Origin: Streptomyces diastatochromogenes
GTDB taxonomy: Bacteria; Actinomycetota; Actinomycetes; Streptomycetales; Streptomycetaceae
NCBI RefSeq assembly: GCF_002242805.1
Contig: NZ_MCGQ01000049.1
Span: forward strand, 62,001-126,000
Length of the DNA stretch: 64,000 nt
Reading direction: 5' to 3'
The position numbers and the translations under genes are program-made. Numbering within the stretch: position 1 is the stretch's first letter; each line of letters starts with the position of its first letter. The notes under the pieces are model-generated. The model searched no databases, was not told where the DNA came from, and saw nothing but the letters and a program-made list of their open reading frames with translations. Positions 14,666 to 23,276 of this stretch are shown here, piece by piece.

Positions 14666-17002
14666 GTGGAACGTGCACAGGAACGCATCGCCGCGCGGGA
14701 GACGGACCGCCCCGCCGCGCAGGCCACACAGGCGGAGCCCGAGCTGGAACTCCTGGTGCACGGTGTCGGCGGCACCACCCCGGAGAAGATGCTCGACGAC
14801 CCGCGCACCGTCCGGATCACCGGCGACGACACGGCCGCGGTCTTCCGGCGCGCCGATCACACCGCGGACGCCCCGGCCGGGCAGGGTCCGCACAGCGAGC
14901 CGGTGCAGGAGGCGTACGTCTGGTGCAACCTCACCTCCGGCGACGGCAGCCGCGCCCTATGGCTCCTCTTACTGCCCTTCATGGTGGTCAACCTCGCCCA
15001 CTGGATGCGCCCCGCCGCCGACGGCCGCGGACGCACCGTGCGGTTCTACGGCCTCCTGGTGCGCCTGGCCGCCCTCACCCTCACGGTGCTGCTGGTGGCC
15101 GCGGCCTGCGAGGTCGCCCTCGACCTGGTCGCCTGGCAGTGCGCGGGCGTCGCCGCTTGCGCCCACCGCCACTCCTGGCTGGGCTTCCTCTCGCCGGCCG
15201 CCACCGATGACGGGTGGTGGAGCCTGCCCGGCCGCCGGCTCGCCCTGGCCGCGTCGGTCCCGGCCGCGCTCACCGCCCTGCTCTGGTACCTCTCGCACCG
15301 CACCTGGAGCGCGTACGAGTCCCACCGGCCGATGTCCCGCGACCCCGAGCCGGAGACCGACGGCAGCGCCCTCGCCCGGCCCGGCTTCTGGTACGGCCGG
15401 CGCCTGGTGGCCCGGCTGCGCGCGGCCCACACCGCGGCGGGCCTGCTCACCGTCGCCGCCGCGGTCGTCACACCCGCGGCCCGCTTCGACCACCGCTCCG
15501 GCGGCCCCGCGGCCCTGGACGCACTCAGCTGGATCCTCGCCGCGGCGCTGCTCGGCTGCGCGGCCGCCGTGGTGGGCGTGGTCTGCCGCCGGGGCCGCAG
15601 CGAGAACCGCCTCGACCAGCAGCTCGACCGCCACCTCGTACGCCGCCTGCCGCTCGGCGCCCTCGGCCTGCTGCTGCTCACCGTGCTGTACGCCGGCTGG
15701 TCCCGCCCCGGCTGGCGCTCCGCCGGGCGGCTGCCCGGGGACCCGGCCTTCGGCGGCCTCATGCTGGCCCAGGGCCTGCTCGTCGTCGTCCTCATCGTCG
15801 TCGCCCACGACCTGTACCGCCGGCACCCGGACCGGCACGCCGGGATGCGCGGCCTCGGCGGGCCGGCAGTCGCGCTGCTCGCCTGCGCGCTCGGCGGTGT
15901 CATGTCCGGCGGCGTCGCGCAGCGGGTCGCCGACTGGCTGGACGGCACCCGGGCCCTGCTCGACGGGCCTCCGGTGTTGCTGACCTGGCAGGCGTCCGCG
16001 ATCCCGCCGATCCTCGCGGTGCTGCTCGCCGTCGCCGCCCACCTGGCCCTGCGCACCGCACGGCTCGCCCGCGCCGAACGCGACCGCGTACGCGACGAGC
16101 ACCCCGGCGAGCCCGAGGACCCGTCCCGCACCCGCGCCATCGCCCAGGCCCGCGCCATGGCCACCCTGACCGACCGGGCACCGCTGGTCATCGCCGTACT
16201 CGCGGCCACCACCCTGCTGCTCGGCGCCGCCGCACTGGCCGGCGCCCTGGCCACCGGACAGCCCCCGGAAGGCGCGGCCCGGCGGACCTACGACGTCGTC
16301 CAGGCCGTGGCCGAGACCTCGCAGACGCTCGGCTCCTGGCTGGTCGGCGTCGGCTTCCTGCTGTTCGTCACCTGGGCCCGGCGCGCCTACCGGGACGCCT
16401 CCGCCCGGCGCACCATCGGCATCCTGTGGGACGTCGGCACCTTCTGGCCGCGCGCCGCCCATCCCTTCGCCCCGCCCTGCTACGCCGAGCGCGCGGTGCC
16501 GGACCTGACCTGGCGGATGGCGACCTGGACCCGGCACACCGGCGGCCGCCTGGTCCTCTCCGGCCACTCCCAGGGCAGCGTCCTGGCCGCGGCCGCGGCC
16601 TGGCAGCTGACCCCGTCCGTACGCAAGCGGGTCGCCCTGCTCACCTACGGCTCCCCGCTGGAGCGCCTGTACGGCCGCTGGTTCCCGGCCCACTTCGGCC
16701 CACGGGCCCTGACCGCCCTGCACGCCGACGTGGCCTGCTGGCGCAACCTCTACCGCCGCACCGACCCCATCGGCGGCCCCGTCCGCCTCCCCGGCGACAG
16801 CGGCCCGCAGGTCGACCACGAGCCCCTGAGGGACCCGCTCGCCTACGGCCGCACTCCCCAGCACCCGCTCCCGGCCCCGATCCTCGGCCACTCCGACTAC
16901 CAGGCGGACCCGGCCTTCGCGCGGGAGAGAACCCGGCTGCTGGCCCGACTGCACCCGGACCTCCCGGGGCAGCGCCCGGTACCGGGGGCGCCGGGCTCTT
17001 AG
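14666..17002 (+). CDS. Large multi-spanning membrane protein with lipase-like GHSQGS motif
   Basis: A protein of about 778 aa. The N-terminus contains LELLVHGVGGTTPEKMLDD, reminiscent of the first strand and oxyanion region of alpha/beta hydrolases. The middle has roughly 8-10 transmembrane helices, and the C-terminal 150 residues contain VLSGHSQGSVLAAAAAW, a classic serine-hydrolase nucleophile elbow, then LLTYGSPLERLYGRWF. This suggests a hydrolase whose fold is split by a membrane insert. The GTG at 14666 follows GGGGGAAG; upstream in-frame GTGs are possible. Its stop overlaps by 4 bp, tail-to-tail, the next gene. Confidence 0.78.
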   Translation: MERAQERIAARETDRPAAQATQAEPELELLVHGVGGTTPEKMLDDPRTVRITGDDTAAVFRRADHTADAPAGQGPHSEPVQEAYVWCNLTSGDGSRALWLLLLPFMVVNLAHWMRPAADGRGRTVRFYGLLVRLAALTLTVLLVAAACEVALDLVAWQCAGVAACAHRHSWLGFLSPAATDDGWWSLPGRRLALAASVPAALTALLWYLSHRTWSAYESHRPMSRDPEPETDGSALARPGFWYGRRLVARLRAAHTAAGLLTVAAAVVTPAARFDHRSGGPAALDALSWILAAALLGCAAAVVGVVCRRGRSENRLDQQLDRHLVRRLPLGALGLLLLTVLYAGWSRPGWRSAGRLPGDPAFGGLMLAQGLLVVVLIVVAHDLYRRHPDRHAGMRGLGGPAVALLACALGGVMSGGVAQRVADWLDGTRALLDGPPVLLTWQASAIPPILAVLLAVAAHLALRTARLARAERDRVRDEHPGEPEDPSRTRAIAQARAMATLTDRAPLVIAVLAATTLLLGAAALAGALATGQPPEGAARRTYDVVQAVAETSQTLGSWLVGVGFLLFVTWARRAYRDASARRTIGILWDVGTFWPRAAHPFAPPCYAERAVPDLTWRMATWTRHTGGRLVLSGHSQGSVLAAAAAWQLTPSVRKRVALLTYGSPLERLYGRWFPAHFGPRALTALHADVACWRNLYRRTDPIGGPVRLPGDSGPQVDHEPLRDPLAYGRTPQHPLPAPILGHSDYQADPAFARERTRLLARLHPDLPGQRPVPGAPGS

Positions 17003-19437
17003 GGCAGCTCCGGCAGGTCCTCCGCGTACAGCAGGGTCAGGTCGTCGGTGCTGGGGTCCGCCAGCTGCGCGACCCGGCTCGCATGCCGTTCCACCATCGC
17101 CTCGAAGGTCTGGCGCGCTGTACGGCCGTTGCCGAAGGCGGGGCCCTTCGGGATCGCCGTGAAGTACTTCAGCAGGGCCTCCGAAGCACCGGGCGCCAGC
17201 CGGTACTCGTGCTCGTCGGCCTGCTGCTCCACGATCCGGAGCAGTTCGTCGGGGCCGTAGTCGCTGAAGGTGATGGTCCGGGAGAAGCGGGAGGCCACAC
17301 CGGGGTTGACAGAGAGGAACCGCTCCATCTCGGCCGTGTAGCCGGCGACGATCACCACCACCGCGTCCCGGTGGTCCTCCATCAGCTTCACCAGCGTGTC
17401 GATGGCCTCCTTGCCGAAGTCCCGCCCGGCGTCCTCCGGGGACAGCGCGTAGGCCTCGTCGATGAACAGCACACCGCCGCGCGCCCGTTCGAACGCCTCC
17501 TGGGTGCGGATCGCGGTGGAGCCGATGTGCTCGCCGACCAGGTCGACCCGGGACACCTCGACCAGGTGGCCCTTCTCCAGGACCCCGAGGGAGGCGAGGA
17601 TCTCGCCGTACAGCCGGGCGACCGTCGTCTTGCCCGTGCCGGGGGAGCCGGTGAAGACCAGGTGCCGTTTGACCGAGGCCGCCTTCAGACCCGCCTGCTG
17701 CCGACGCCGGCCCACCTCGATCATGTCGGTCAGCGCCCGCACCTCGCGCTTGACGCTCTCCAGGCCCACCAGCGCGTCCAGCTCACCGAGCACGGCCTTC
17801 GACGTCCGGGCCGGCTTCTCCGGCTCGGCCGCGGCGACCAGCGGCTCCTGCTCCGTGGTGCGCTGCCCGGGGATCGCGCCGAGCAGTCCGGGCGAGGGGG
17901 AGGAGGCCTGTACGGCCGTCTCGTGGGCCGGCGGTGGCTTCAGGCTGCCGCTCTCGTCGCTCGTGCAGTCCTCCACGACCGGGCCCGTCCCGGCCCCCGT
18001 ATCCGGCCCCGCGTCGGCGAACTCGTAACCGCCGCGCGCACACCGCTCCGTACGGCACTTCCTCAGCGTCGTACGGCAGCCGTCGATCACATGGAAGCCG
18101 TAGCCGCCGCTGCCGCTGACCCGGCAGTTCAGGAAGCTGCCCCGGCCGCCCGCGGACACATAGAAACCCGCCTCGGCCGGGGAGTCGACCGTGCACCGCT
18201 CGATGGTCGGGTCGGCGCCCTTGGTAACGATCACACCGGTCTGGGTGCCGTCCACAGTGCAGTTGCTGAGCGTGCCGCCGCTGCCGTGGTCGCGGAACCA
18301 GGCGCCGGTGGCGGCCTCCCGGATCCGGCAGTCGTCGAGCTGCGCGGTCGCGCCGTCGCTCACCGACACGGCCGTGTTGCGCACCTGGGACAGATCGCTG
18401 TCCACGACGTCCGCGCGCGAGCCGCGGTCCAGCACGAACAGCGCGTCCGGCACATCGTGCACCCGGCAGGACTCGAGCACCGCGGTGGCGCCGTCGCTCA
18501 CCCACACTGCCGGATAGTCGCCGGTACTGTCGAAGATCTCGCACTGGTTGGCGTCCACCCGGGTGCCCGGGTCCCACACCGACAGACCGTTGCGCCCGAA
18601 CTGACGGACCGTCGTCCGGGTCAGGGTGAGCACCGAACGGGAGCGCAGATCGACCGCGTTCTCCGGGATGTCGTGGATCCGGCAGTCCGCGAGCGTGAGC
18701 ACCGCGTCCGTGTCGAGCGTGACACCGTCGGCCGTGGTGCGGTGCACATCGCAGTCGGTCAGGTGCGCCGTGGCCCGCTGGGTGACCTGCACCCCGGAGC
18801 CCCGGACCTCGTACACCTCGCAACCGACCGCCTCCAGCGCGGAGTTCTCGCCGGTCGCGGTCAGCCCGGTGCCGGAGGCGTGGTGCACCCGGCACCGCTC
18901 CAGGCGGGGATGGCCGCCGCCGCGGACCGCCACACCCGCCTGCCCGGCCGCGACGACCTCGCACTCCTCGAACACCCCGCCACCGCCGTCGAGGACGGCG
19001 ATGCCGATGCCGGCCGGGTTGTCCACGGTGCAGCGCCGTACGGTCGGACGCGCCCCGCCCCGCACCTCGATGCCCGCGGCGGACCGGGTGACGATCCGCA
19101 CGTCCATCAGCTCGGGCGTGCCCTCCTCCACCAACAGGGCGGGCGCCGCCGCGTCCTGACCCTCCACGTGCAGGTCCTGCACCACCGCGGAGGCCCGCAC
19201 GGTCAGCGGCACCCCGTCCACGGGCGCGATCCGCACCGAGCCCGGCGATCCCTCCGGCCCGCGCAGGGTCACCGACCGCTGGACGACGAGGTTCTCCCGG
19301 TAGGTGCCGGGGGCGATGGTGAGGACGTCACCGTCGGCGGCGGCCTCCAGGGCTGCGGCGAGCGAAGCGTACTCACCCGTGCGGCGCCGCCACCGCGATG
19401 TACCGGTGTGCGTCACCTGGACCGTGCCCTGTGCCAT
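16999..19437 (-). CDS. Right-handed beta-helix / CbxX-type AAA+ ATPase fusion
   Basis: An 812-aa fusion. Residues 1-70 form a pectate-lyase-like cap (EYASLAAALEAAADGDVLTI). Residues 70-500 are about 20 repeats of 22-24 aa of the CxV-type parallel beta-helix (LERCRVHHASGTGLTATGEN, LTDCDVHRTTADGVTLDTDA). After a linker, residues 560-812 are a CbxX/CfxQ AAA+ module: Walker A GSPGTGKTTVA, Walker B GVLFIDEAYAL, sensor VVVIVAGYTAEM and Arg finger region VASRFSRTI. The AAA+ part resembles EccA of type VII secretion, but no Ecc genes are adjacent. There is no signal peptide, so the beta-helix appears cytoplasmic. Confidence 0.9.
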   Translation of the reverse strand: MAQGTVQVTHTGTSRWRRRTGEYASLAAALEAAADGDVLTIAPGTYRENLVVQRSVTLRGPEGSPGSVRIAPVDGVPLTVRASAVVQDLHVEGQDAAAPALLVEEGTPELMDVRIVTRSAAGIEVRGGARPTVRRCTVDNPAGIGIAVLDGGGGVFEECEVVAAGQAGVAVRGGGHPRLERCRVHHASGTGLTATGENSALEAVGCEVYEVRGSGVQVTQRATAHLTDCDVHRTTADGVTLDTDAVLTLADCRIHDIPENAVDLRSRSVLTLTRTTVRQFGRNGLSVWDPGTRVDANQCEIFDSTGDYPAVWVSDGATAVLESCRVHDVPDALFVLDRGSRADVVDSDLSQVRNTAVSVSDGATAQLDDCRIREAATGAWFRDHGSGGTLSNCTVDGTQTGVIVTKGADPTIERCTVDSPAEAGFYVSAGGRGSFLNCRVSGSGGYGFHVIDGCRTTLRKCRTERCARGGYEFADAGPDTGAGTGPVVEDCTSDESGSLKPPPAHETAVQASSPSPGLLGAIPGQRTTEQEPLVAAAEPEKPARTSKAVLGELDALVGLESVKREVRALTDMIEVGRRRQQAGLKAASVKRHLVFTGSPGTGKTTVARLYGEILASLGVLEKGHLVEVSRVDLVGEHIGSTAIRTQEAFERARGGVLFIDEAYALSPEDAGRDFGKEAIDTLVKLMEDHRDAVVVIVAGYTAEMERFLSVNPGVASRFSRTITFSDYGPDELLRIVEQQADEHEYRLAPGASEALLKYFTAIPKGPAFGNGRTARQTFEAMVERHASRVAQLADPSTDDLTLLYAEDLPELP

Positions 19438-19547
19438 GGCGTTGCTGTGCCCCCACCTCGTAGTACGCGGGTTTTGATGCCGAAGCGAGTCGGCCGGTCC
19501 ACCGTAGCGTGCGCGCGGGTGGTGGGTTGACCAGAGACGGAAGGCCG

Positions 19548-20153
19548 TCAGCTGCCGGTGCCCGCCTTGCCCCAGTCCGGGCCCGCCCGGTCCCAGGCCT
19601 GGTCCCAACGCGCGTACCGGCGGCGGACCATGCGCCAGACGATCAGGCGCCGGCCGCTCTCGACCAGGCCCGCGGTCAGCAGGGCCGCGCCGAACCCGGC
19701 GAGCACCGCGTGCGTCGTCGCCGTGGGGGAGTCCAGCGGGCGGGCCGTTATTCGGCCGTGCGGATCCGTCCAGAGTCTGAAGTGGTCGCCCGCGTGCGGG
19801 GACTTGAGGTTCGCCAGGGCGGGTCCGTGCTGCCGGGTGCCGTCCGGTGCCGTCCAGTCGGCGACGACGCGGCTGCGGGTTTCGTGCGCGGCGCTGGTGT
19901 CGGGGTCGGTCTCCACCGGGGCGCTGCCCAGCCCGCGGACCACGGTGGCCGTGACCAGGTGGCGGGTGTGCTGCTGCTCCCGCACGGAGCGCTGCAGGGA
20001 GTCCTGGGCGGCCGCGCCGACCAGGCAGCCGATCACGGGCGCGGCCACGGTGACCAGCACCAGCGCCACGAGGGCCGCCCAGGCCTCGGCCAGATCGGTC
20101 GCGCGGCGCAGCGGATTGCGCCGCCAGCGCCACAGGCCGCGGATTGCTCGCAC
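19548..20153 (-). CDS. Rv1733c-family membrane protein
   Basis: A 201-aa protein with two transmembrane helices (AWAALVALVLVTVAAPVIGC and HAVLAGFGAALLTAGLVESG) flanking an extracytoplasmic domain of about 100 aa containing WTAPDGTRQHG and HFRLWTDPHGRI, the hallmarks of the Rv1733c-like family. The basic N-terminus (RGLWRWRRNPLRRATD) is typical. Function is unknown. It is separated by about 110 bp from the beta-helix/AAA+ gene downstream on the same strand. Confidence 0.85.
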   Translation of the reverse strand: MRAIRGLWRWRRNPLRRATDLAEAWAALVALVLVTVAAPVIGCLVGAAAQDSLQRSVREQQHTRHLVTATVVRGLGSAPVETDPDTSAAHETRSRVVADWTAPDGTRQHGPALANLKSPHAGDHFRLWTDPHGRITARPLDSPTATTHAVLAGFGAALLTAGLVESGRRLIVWRMVRRRYARWDQAWDRAGPDWGKAGTGS

Positions 20154-20322
20154 GTCCCCACCCCCATTCCGCTCCGTGACAACCCCCGACGGAGCCGCTC
20201 ACCCCCCGGCCCGGGCTGGGAGAGAGCGAGATCACTCCTGGCCCCGGGCCTCTCACGCAATTCTCACGACGTCTCAACGACCGGGCCCCGCCCCTGGGTT
20301 CCCCGCCCGCCGGGCCGTTTCG

Positions 20323-21147
20323 CTACGACAGCACCCGCACCGGGTCCCCGACCCGGATCGTGCCGGGCGTGAGGGCCACCAGGTTCTGGCCGAAGAGCAG
20401 CCGGGTGCCGACCCTGCGGTGCCGTGCGAGGGTGCGCAGGGGCTCACGGCCGCGTACGGCGGTGTCCTGGTCGGTCGTGGTGACGACGCAGCGCCCGGAG
20501 GCCTTGGCGACCCGGAAGACCACCTCGCCGACGGCGATCCGCGTCCAGTGGTCCTCGGCCCAGGCCTCGGTGCCCGCGACGACCACGTTGGGCCGGAAAC
20601 GGTTCATGGGCAGCGGGCCCTCGGCGGCGTCGTCGCCCTGGGCTATGAGGGAGTTCAGGGCGTCGAGGGAGGCGACGGTGGTGACGAGCAGGGGGTAGCC
20701 GTCGGCGAAGCTCACCGTCTCGCCCGGCAGCGCGTACTCGGGGTCGACGGGACGGCGGGTGGCCGGATCGTCCATGTGAACAAGACGGACATCGGCACCC
20801 AGATAGCCGGAACACCAGTCGTGAGCCGCGTCGGAGGCCGAAACCGCTTCCACCTTCGTGCCGAAGACGTGCGTCGGCACCGTAGCCGTCGGCTCCGGGA
20901 CGGCGACCGTGAGCGGCTCCTGACCGGGCGCGGACAGAAGAACGCCGCCGCCGGGCACCGGCTCGGCGGCGGCCAGCGCGAGACGCGGCTGCTCGCGCTG
21001 TGTGACGACCTTCCCCCCGTCGTCGATCAGGGCCCAGCGGCGGTCTCCGGCCAGGCCCCAGGGCTCCACCACGGCTTCCCGGGGCGTGACACCCCGGAAC
21101 GCCTTGACCGGATGGACGTGGATCGACTGCAGTTCGGCGTTCCCCAT
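20323..21147 (-). CDS. MOSC-domain molybdenum-cofactor-binding protein
   Basis: A 274-aa protein with an N-terminal MOSC_N beta-barrel (LQSIHVHPVKAFRGVTPREA, GLAGDRRWALIDDGG) and a C-terminal MOSC domain containing NRFRPNVVV, the conserved cysteine in ASGRCVVTTTDQDT and LLFGQNLV. Relatives (YiiM, YcbX, mARC) reduce N-hydroxylated compounds or transfer Moco sulfur. No ferredoxin or reductase gene is adjacent. The start MGNAELQS at 21147 is homology-supported. Confidence 0.9.
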   Translation of the reverse strand: MGNAELQSIHVHPVKAFRGVTPREAVVEPWGLAGDRRWALIDDGGKVVTQREQPRLALAAAEPVPGGGVLLSAPGQEPLTVAVPEPTATVPTHVFGTKVEAVSASDAAHDWCSGYLGADVRLVHMDDPATRRPVDPEYALPGETVSFADGYPLLVTTVASLDALNSLIAQGDDAAEGPLPMNRFRPNVVVAGTEAWAEDHWTRIAVGEVVFRVAKASGRCVVTTTDQDTAVRGREPLRTLARHRRVGTRLLFGQNLVALTPGTIRVGDPVRVLS

Positions 21148-21214
21148 GACGCCATCGTGCCAGGTGGCACCGACAGCCGGGGGTGTGCCGGTCGGCAGCT
21201 GCGGTGCCGGCCGG

Positions 21215-21649
21215 TCAGTAGCCGCGGTACTGCTGGTTGTTGTACGGGTCCTGGTAAGGAGCCGGTGCGGGGCGCGGCGCGGCGGGGCGCATCGCCTCGT
21301 ACCCCGTGCCGGCCGCCATCGGACGCGGCTGCTGCGGGGCCTGCGGGCCGGGATAGCCGCGCGGCGCGCTCGCCTGCTGCGGGATGTACGCCGTGGGCGC
21401 CTGCTGCAGCGGGGCGGGCTGGACCTGCGGATAGCCGTAGGAGGGGACCTGGTGGGACGGTGCCGCCGGGAGGGCGGGCAGTGCCGACGGCAGCGCGGGC
21501 AGGCTGCTGCCCGTGTCGTACGCGGCGGGGACCCGGATCGGGGCGATCTGCGGGGTGCCCCGCTCGGCCACGAGCGAGTCGTAGATCGGGGTGTCCGGGA
21601 AGGAGGCGGAGTAGTAGCCGCCGCCATAGGTGGAGCGGGGGGAGGTCAT
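21215..21649 (-). CDS. DUF6643-like proline/glutamine-rich protein
   Basis: A 144-aa low-complexity protein starting MTSPRSTYGGGYYSASFPDT, followed by a long Pro/Ala/Gln/Tyr-rich tail (SALPALPAAPSHQVPSYGYP). The conserved first 50 residues match the Streptomyces-specific DUF6643 family; the tail is probably disordered. GGAGG lies next to the start. Function unknown. The 290 bp upstream separate it from the divergent TerD gene and contain the promoters for both. Confidence 0.75.
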   Translation of the reverse strand: MTSPRSTYGGGYYSASFPDTPIYDSLVAERGTPQIAPIRVPAAYDTGSSLPALPSALPALPAAPSHQVPSYGYPQVQPAPLQQAPTAYIPQQASAPRGYPGPQAPQQPRPMAAGTGYEAMRPAAPRPAPAPYQDPYNNQQYRGY

Positions 21650-21939
21650 GGCACATAAGTTAAGCCCACGATGTGCTGGTTGGGGAGACCGATAAGAGGG
21701 TTGTTTTCCGTGTCGGCAGTGACTCGGGATCCCCAATCCGAGCGAACTTGGCAAAAATGGACGCCGTGCAAGGTTTGGATCGTGTAAATGCCGAGTTCCT
21801 GTCGGGTTACCGGCGGTTGACCGGCGATCTTCCTGTGCCGCTCATGGGAGTTCGCTGTCCCCGGGAATAGGTTGGGCGGGTAGGGATGATCCCGGGAGCC
21901 CGGGCAGGTCCGGGACGCCGAGACGCGATGGGGGCGGAC

Positions 21940-23271
21940 ATGTCAATGCCGAAAGGATCGAATGCGCCGGTGCCGACCGCGGCCCTGCGCGTCGAATTGG
22001 GCTGGCGCTCCGGACCCGGCGTGCCCGACGCGGACGCCTCGGCGCTGCTGCTAGCGACCGGAAAAGTTCGCTCGGACGGGGACTTCGTCTTCTACAACCA
22101 GCCCGCGCACCCCTCCGGCGCGGTCCGTCACGAGGGCAAGCGGACCGCCGCGGGGCGCGTCACCGACACCCTTTTCGTGGACCTCGCGCGCGTGGAGAGC
22201 GGGATCGAGCGGGTGGTCCTCGCGGCCTCCGCGGACGGCGGGACGTTCGGGCAGGTCCCGGACCTCTACATCGAAGTGACCGATGCCGCCGGTGGCGCGG
22301 TCGTCCGCTTCGACAGCCCCGGCGCGACCGTGGAGACGGCCTTCGTGCTCGGCGAGTTCTACCGCCGCCAGGGCGGCTGGAAGTTCCGCGCCGTCGGCCA
22401 GGGCTACAGCAGCGGACTCGAAGGACTGGCAACGGACTTCGGTATCACCGTCGACGAACCGCAGCACAGCGCGCCGCCTCGCACGGCCGCCGCACCGCCT
22501 CCGGTATCCCCTGCCGCGCCACCGGTCCCGCCTCCGGCATCCCCCGCCGTGCCACCGGTCCCGCCTGCGGCGACCCTGCCGCCGCCGACCACCGCTCCCG
22601 TTCCCCTGCCGCCGCCCCCGGCGACCCCTCCGGCCGCACCGGTCCGCCTCTCCAAGGTCACGCTCACCAAGGCGGCCCCGTCCGTCTCCCTGGCCAAGCA
22701 GGGCGGCACCTCCGGTGCCATGCGGGTCAACCTCAACTGGCAGGTGCGCAAGCAGTTCCCGGGCTGGGGCGGCCGATGGGGCGCCGGCCAGCGGGACCTC
22801 GACCTCGACCTGTGCGCCCTGTACGAACTCGCCGACGGCCGCAAGGGCGTCGTACAGGCACTCGGCAACGCCTTCGGGTCCCTGCACCGGCCGCCGTACA
22901 TCCACCTCGACGGCGACGACCGTACGGGCGCCGTGGCGAGCGGGGAGAACCTCACCGTCAACCTCGACCACAAACAGGACTTCCGGCGCATCCTGGTCTT
23001 CGTCACCATCTACGAAGGCGCGGCCTCCTTCGGCGACCTGCACGCCACGGTCACCCTCCAGCCCCAGCACGGTGCCCCGATCGACTTCTCGCTGGACGAG
23101 TGCACGGTCCCCTCCACGGTGTGCGCACTCGCCCTGATCACCAACACCGGCGGCGACCTCGTCGTCCAGCGCGAGGCGCGCTACCTGGTACCGGAGCGCG
23201 GGGTGAGCCCGCAGCGGACCATAGACCGCGCCTACGGGTGGGGCATGAACTGGACCCCTGGACGCAAGTAG
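21940..23271 (+). CDS. Two-domain TerD-family protein with proline-rich linker
   Basis: A protein of about 443 aa. The first TerD domain spans residues 10-165 (LRVELGWRSGPGVPDADASA, DTLFVDLARVESGIERVVLA). A Pro-rich linker of about 60 residues (170-235) follows, then a second, TerA-like TerD domain with the calcium-binding stretch QRDLDLDLCALYELADG and IHLDGDDRTG. TerD proteins bind calcium and function in tellurite, phage or stress responses. The ATG at 21940 is chosen; an ATG at 21928 is in frame. No other ter genes are adjacent, so this is an orphan member. Confidence 0.88.
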   Translation: MSMPKGSNAPVPTAALRVELGWRSGPGVPDADASALLLATGKVRSDGDFVFYNQPAHPSGAVRHEGKRTAAGRVTDTLFVDLARVESGIERVVLAASADGGTFGQVPDLYIEVTDAAGGAVVRFDSPGATVETAFVLGEFYRRQGGWKFRAVGQGYSSGLEGLATDFGITVDEPQHSAPPRTAAAPPPVSPAAPPVPPPASPAVPPVPPAATLPPPTTAPVPLPPPPATPPAAPVRLSKVTLTKAAPSVSLAKQGGTSGAMRVNLNWQVRKQFPGWGGRWGAGQRDLDLDLCALYELADGRKGVVQALGNAFGSLHRPPYIHLDGDDRTGAVASGENLTVNLDHKQDFRRILVFVTIYEGAASFGDLHATVTLQPQHGAPIDFSLDECTVPSTVCALALITNTGGDLVVQREARYLVPERGVSPQRTIDRAYGWGMNWTPGRK

Positions 23272-23276
23272 CCGGG

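Noticed and set aside
15214..19530. 1438-codon plus-strand frame
   Set aside because: It is a shadow antisense to the beta-helix/AAA+ gene and out of frame with the membrane-protein gene; no domain is readable in it.
21940..23271. Tellurite resistance operon
   Set aside because: Only one TerD-type gene is present; TerB, TerC, TerE and TerZ are absent.
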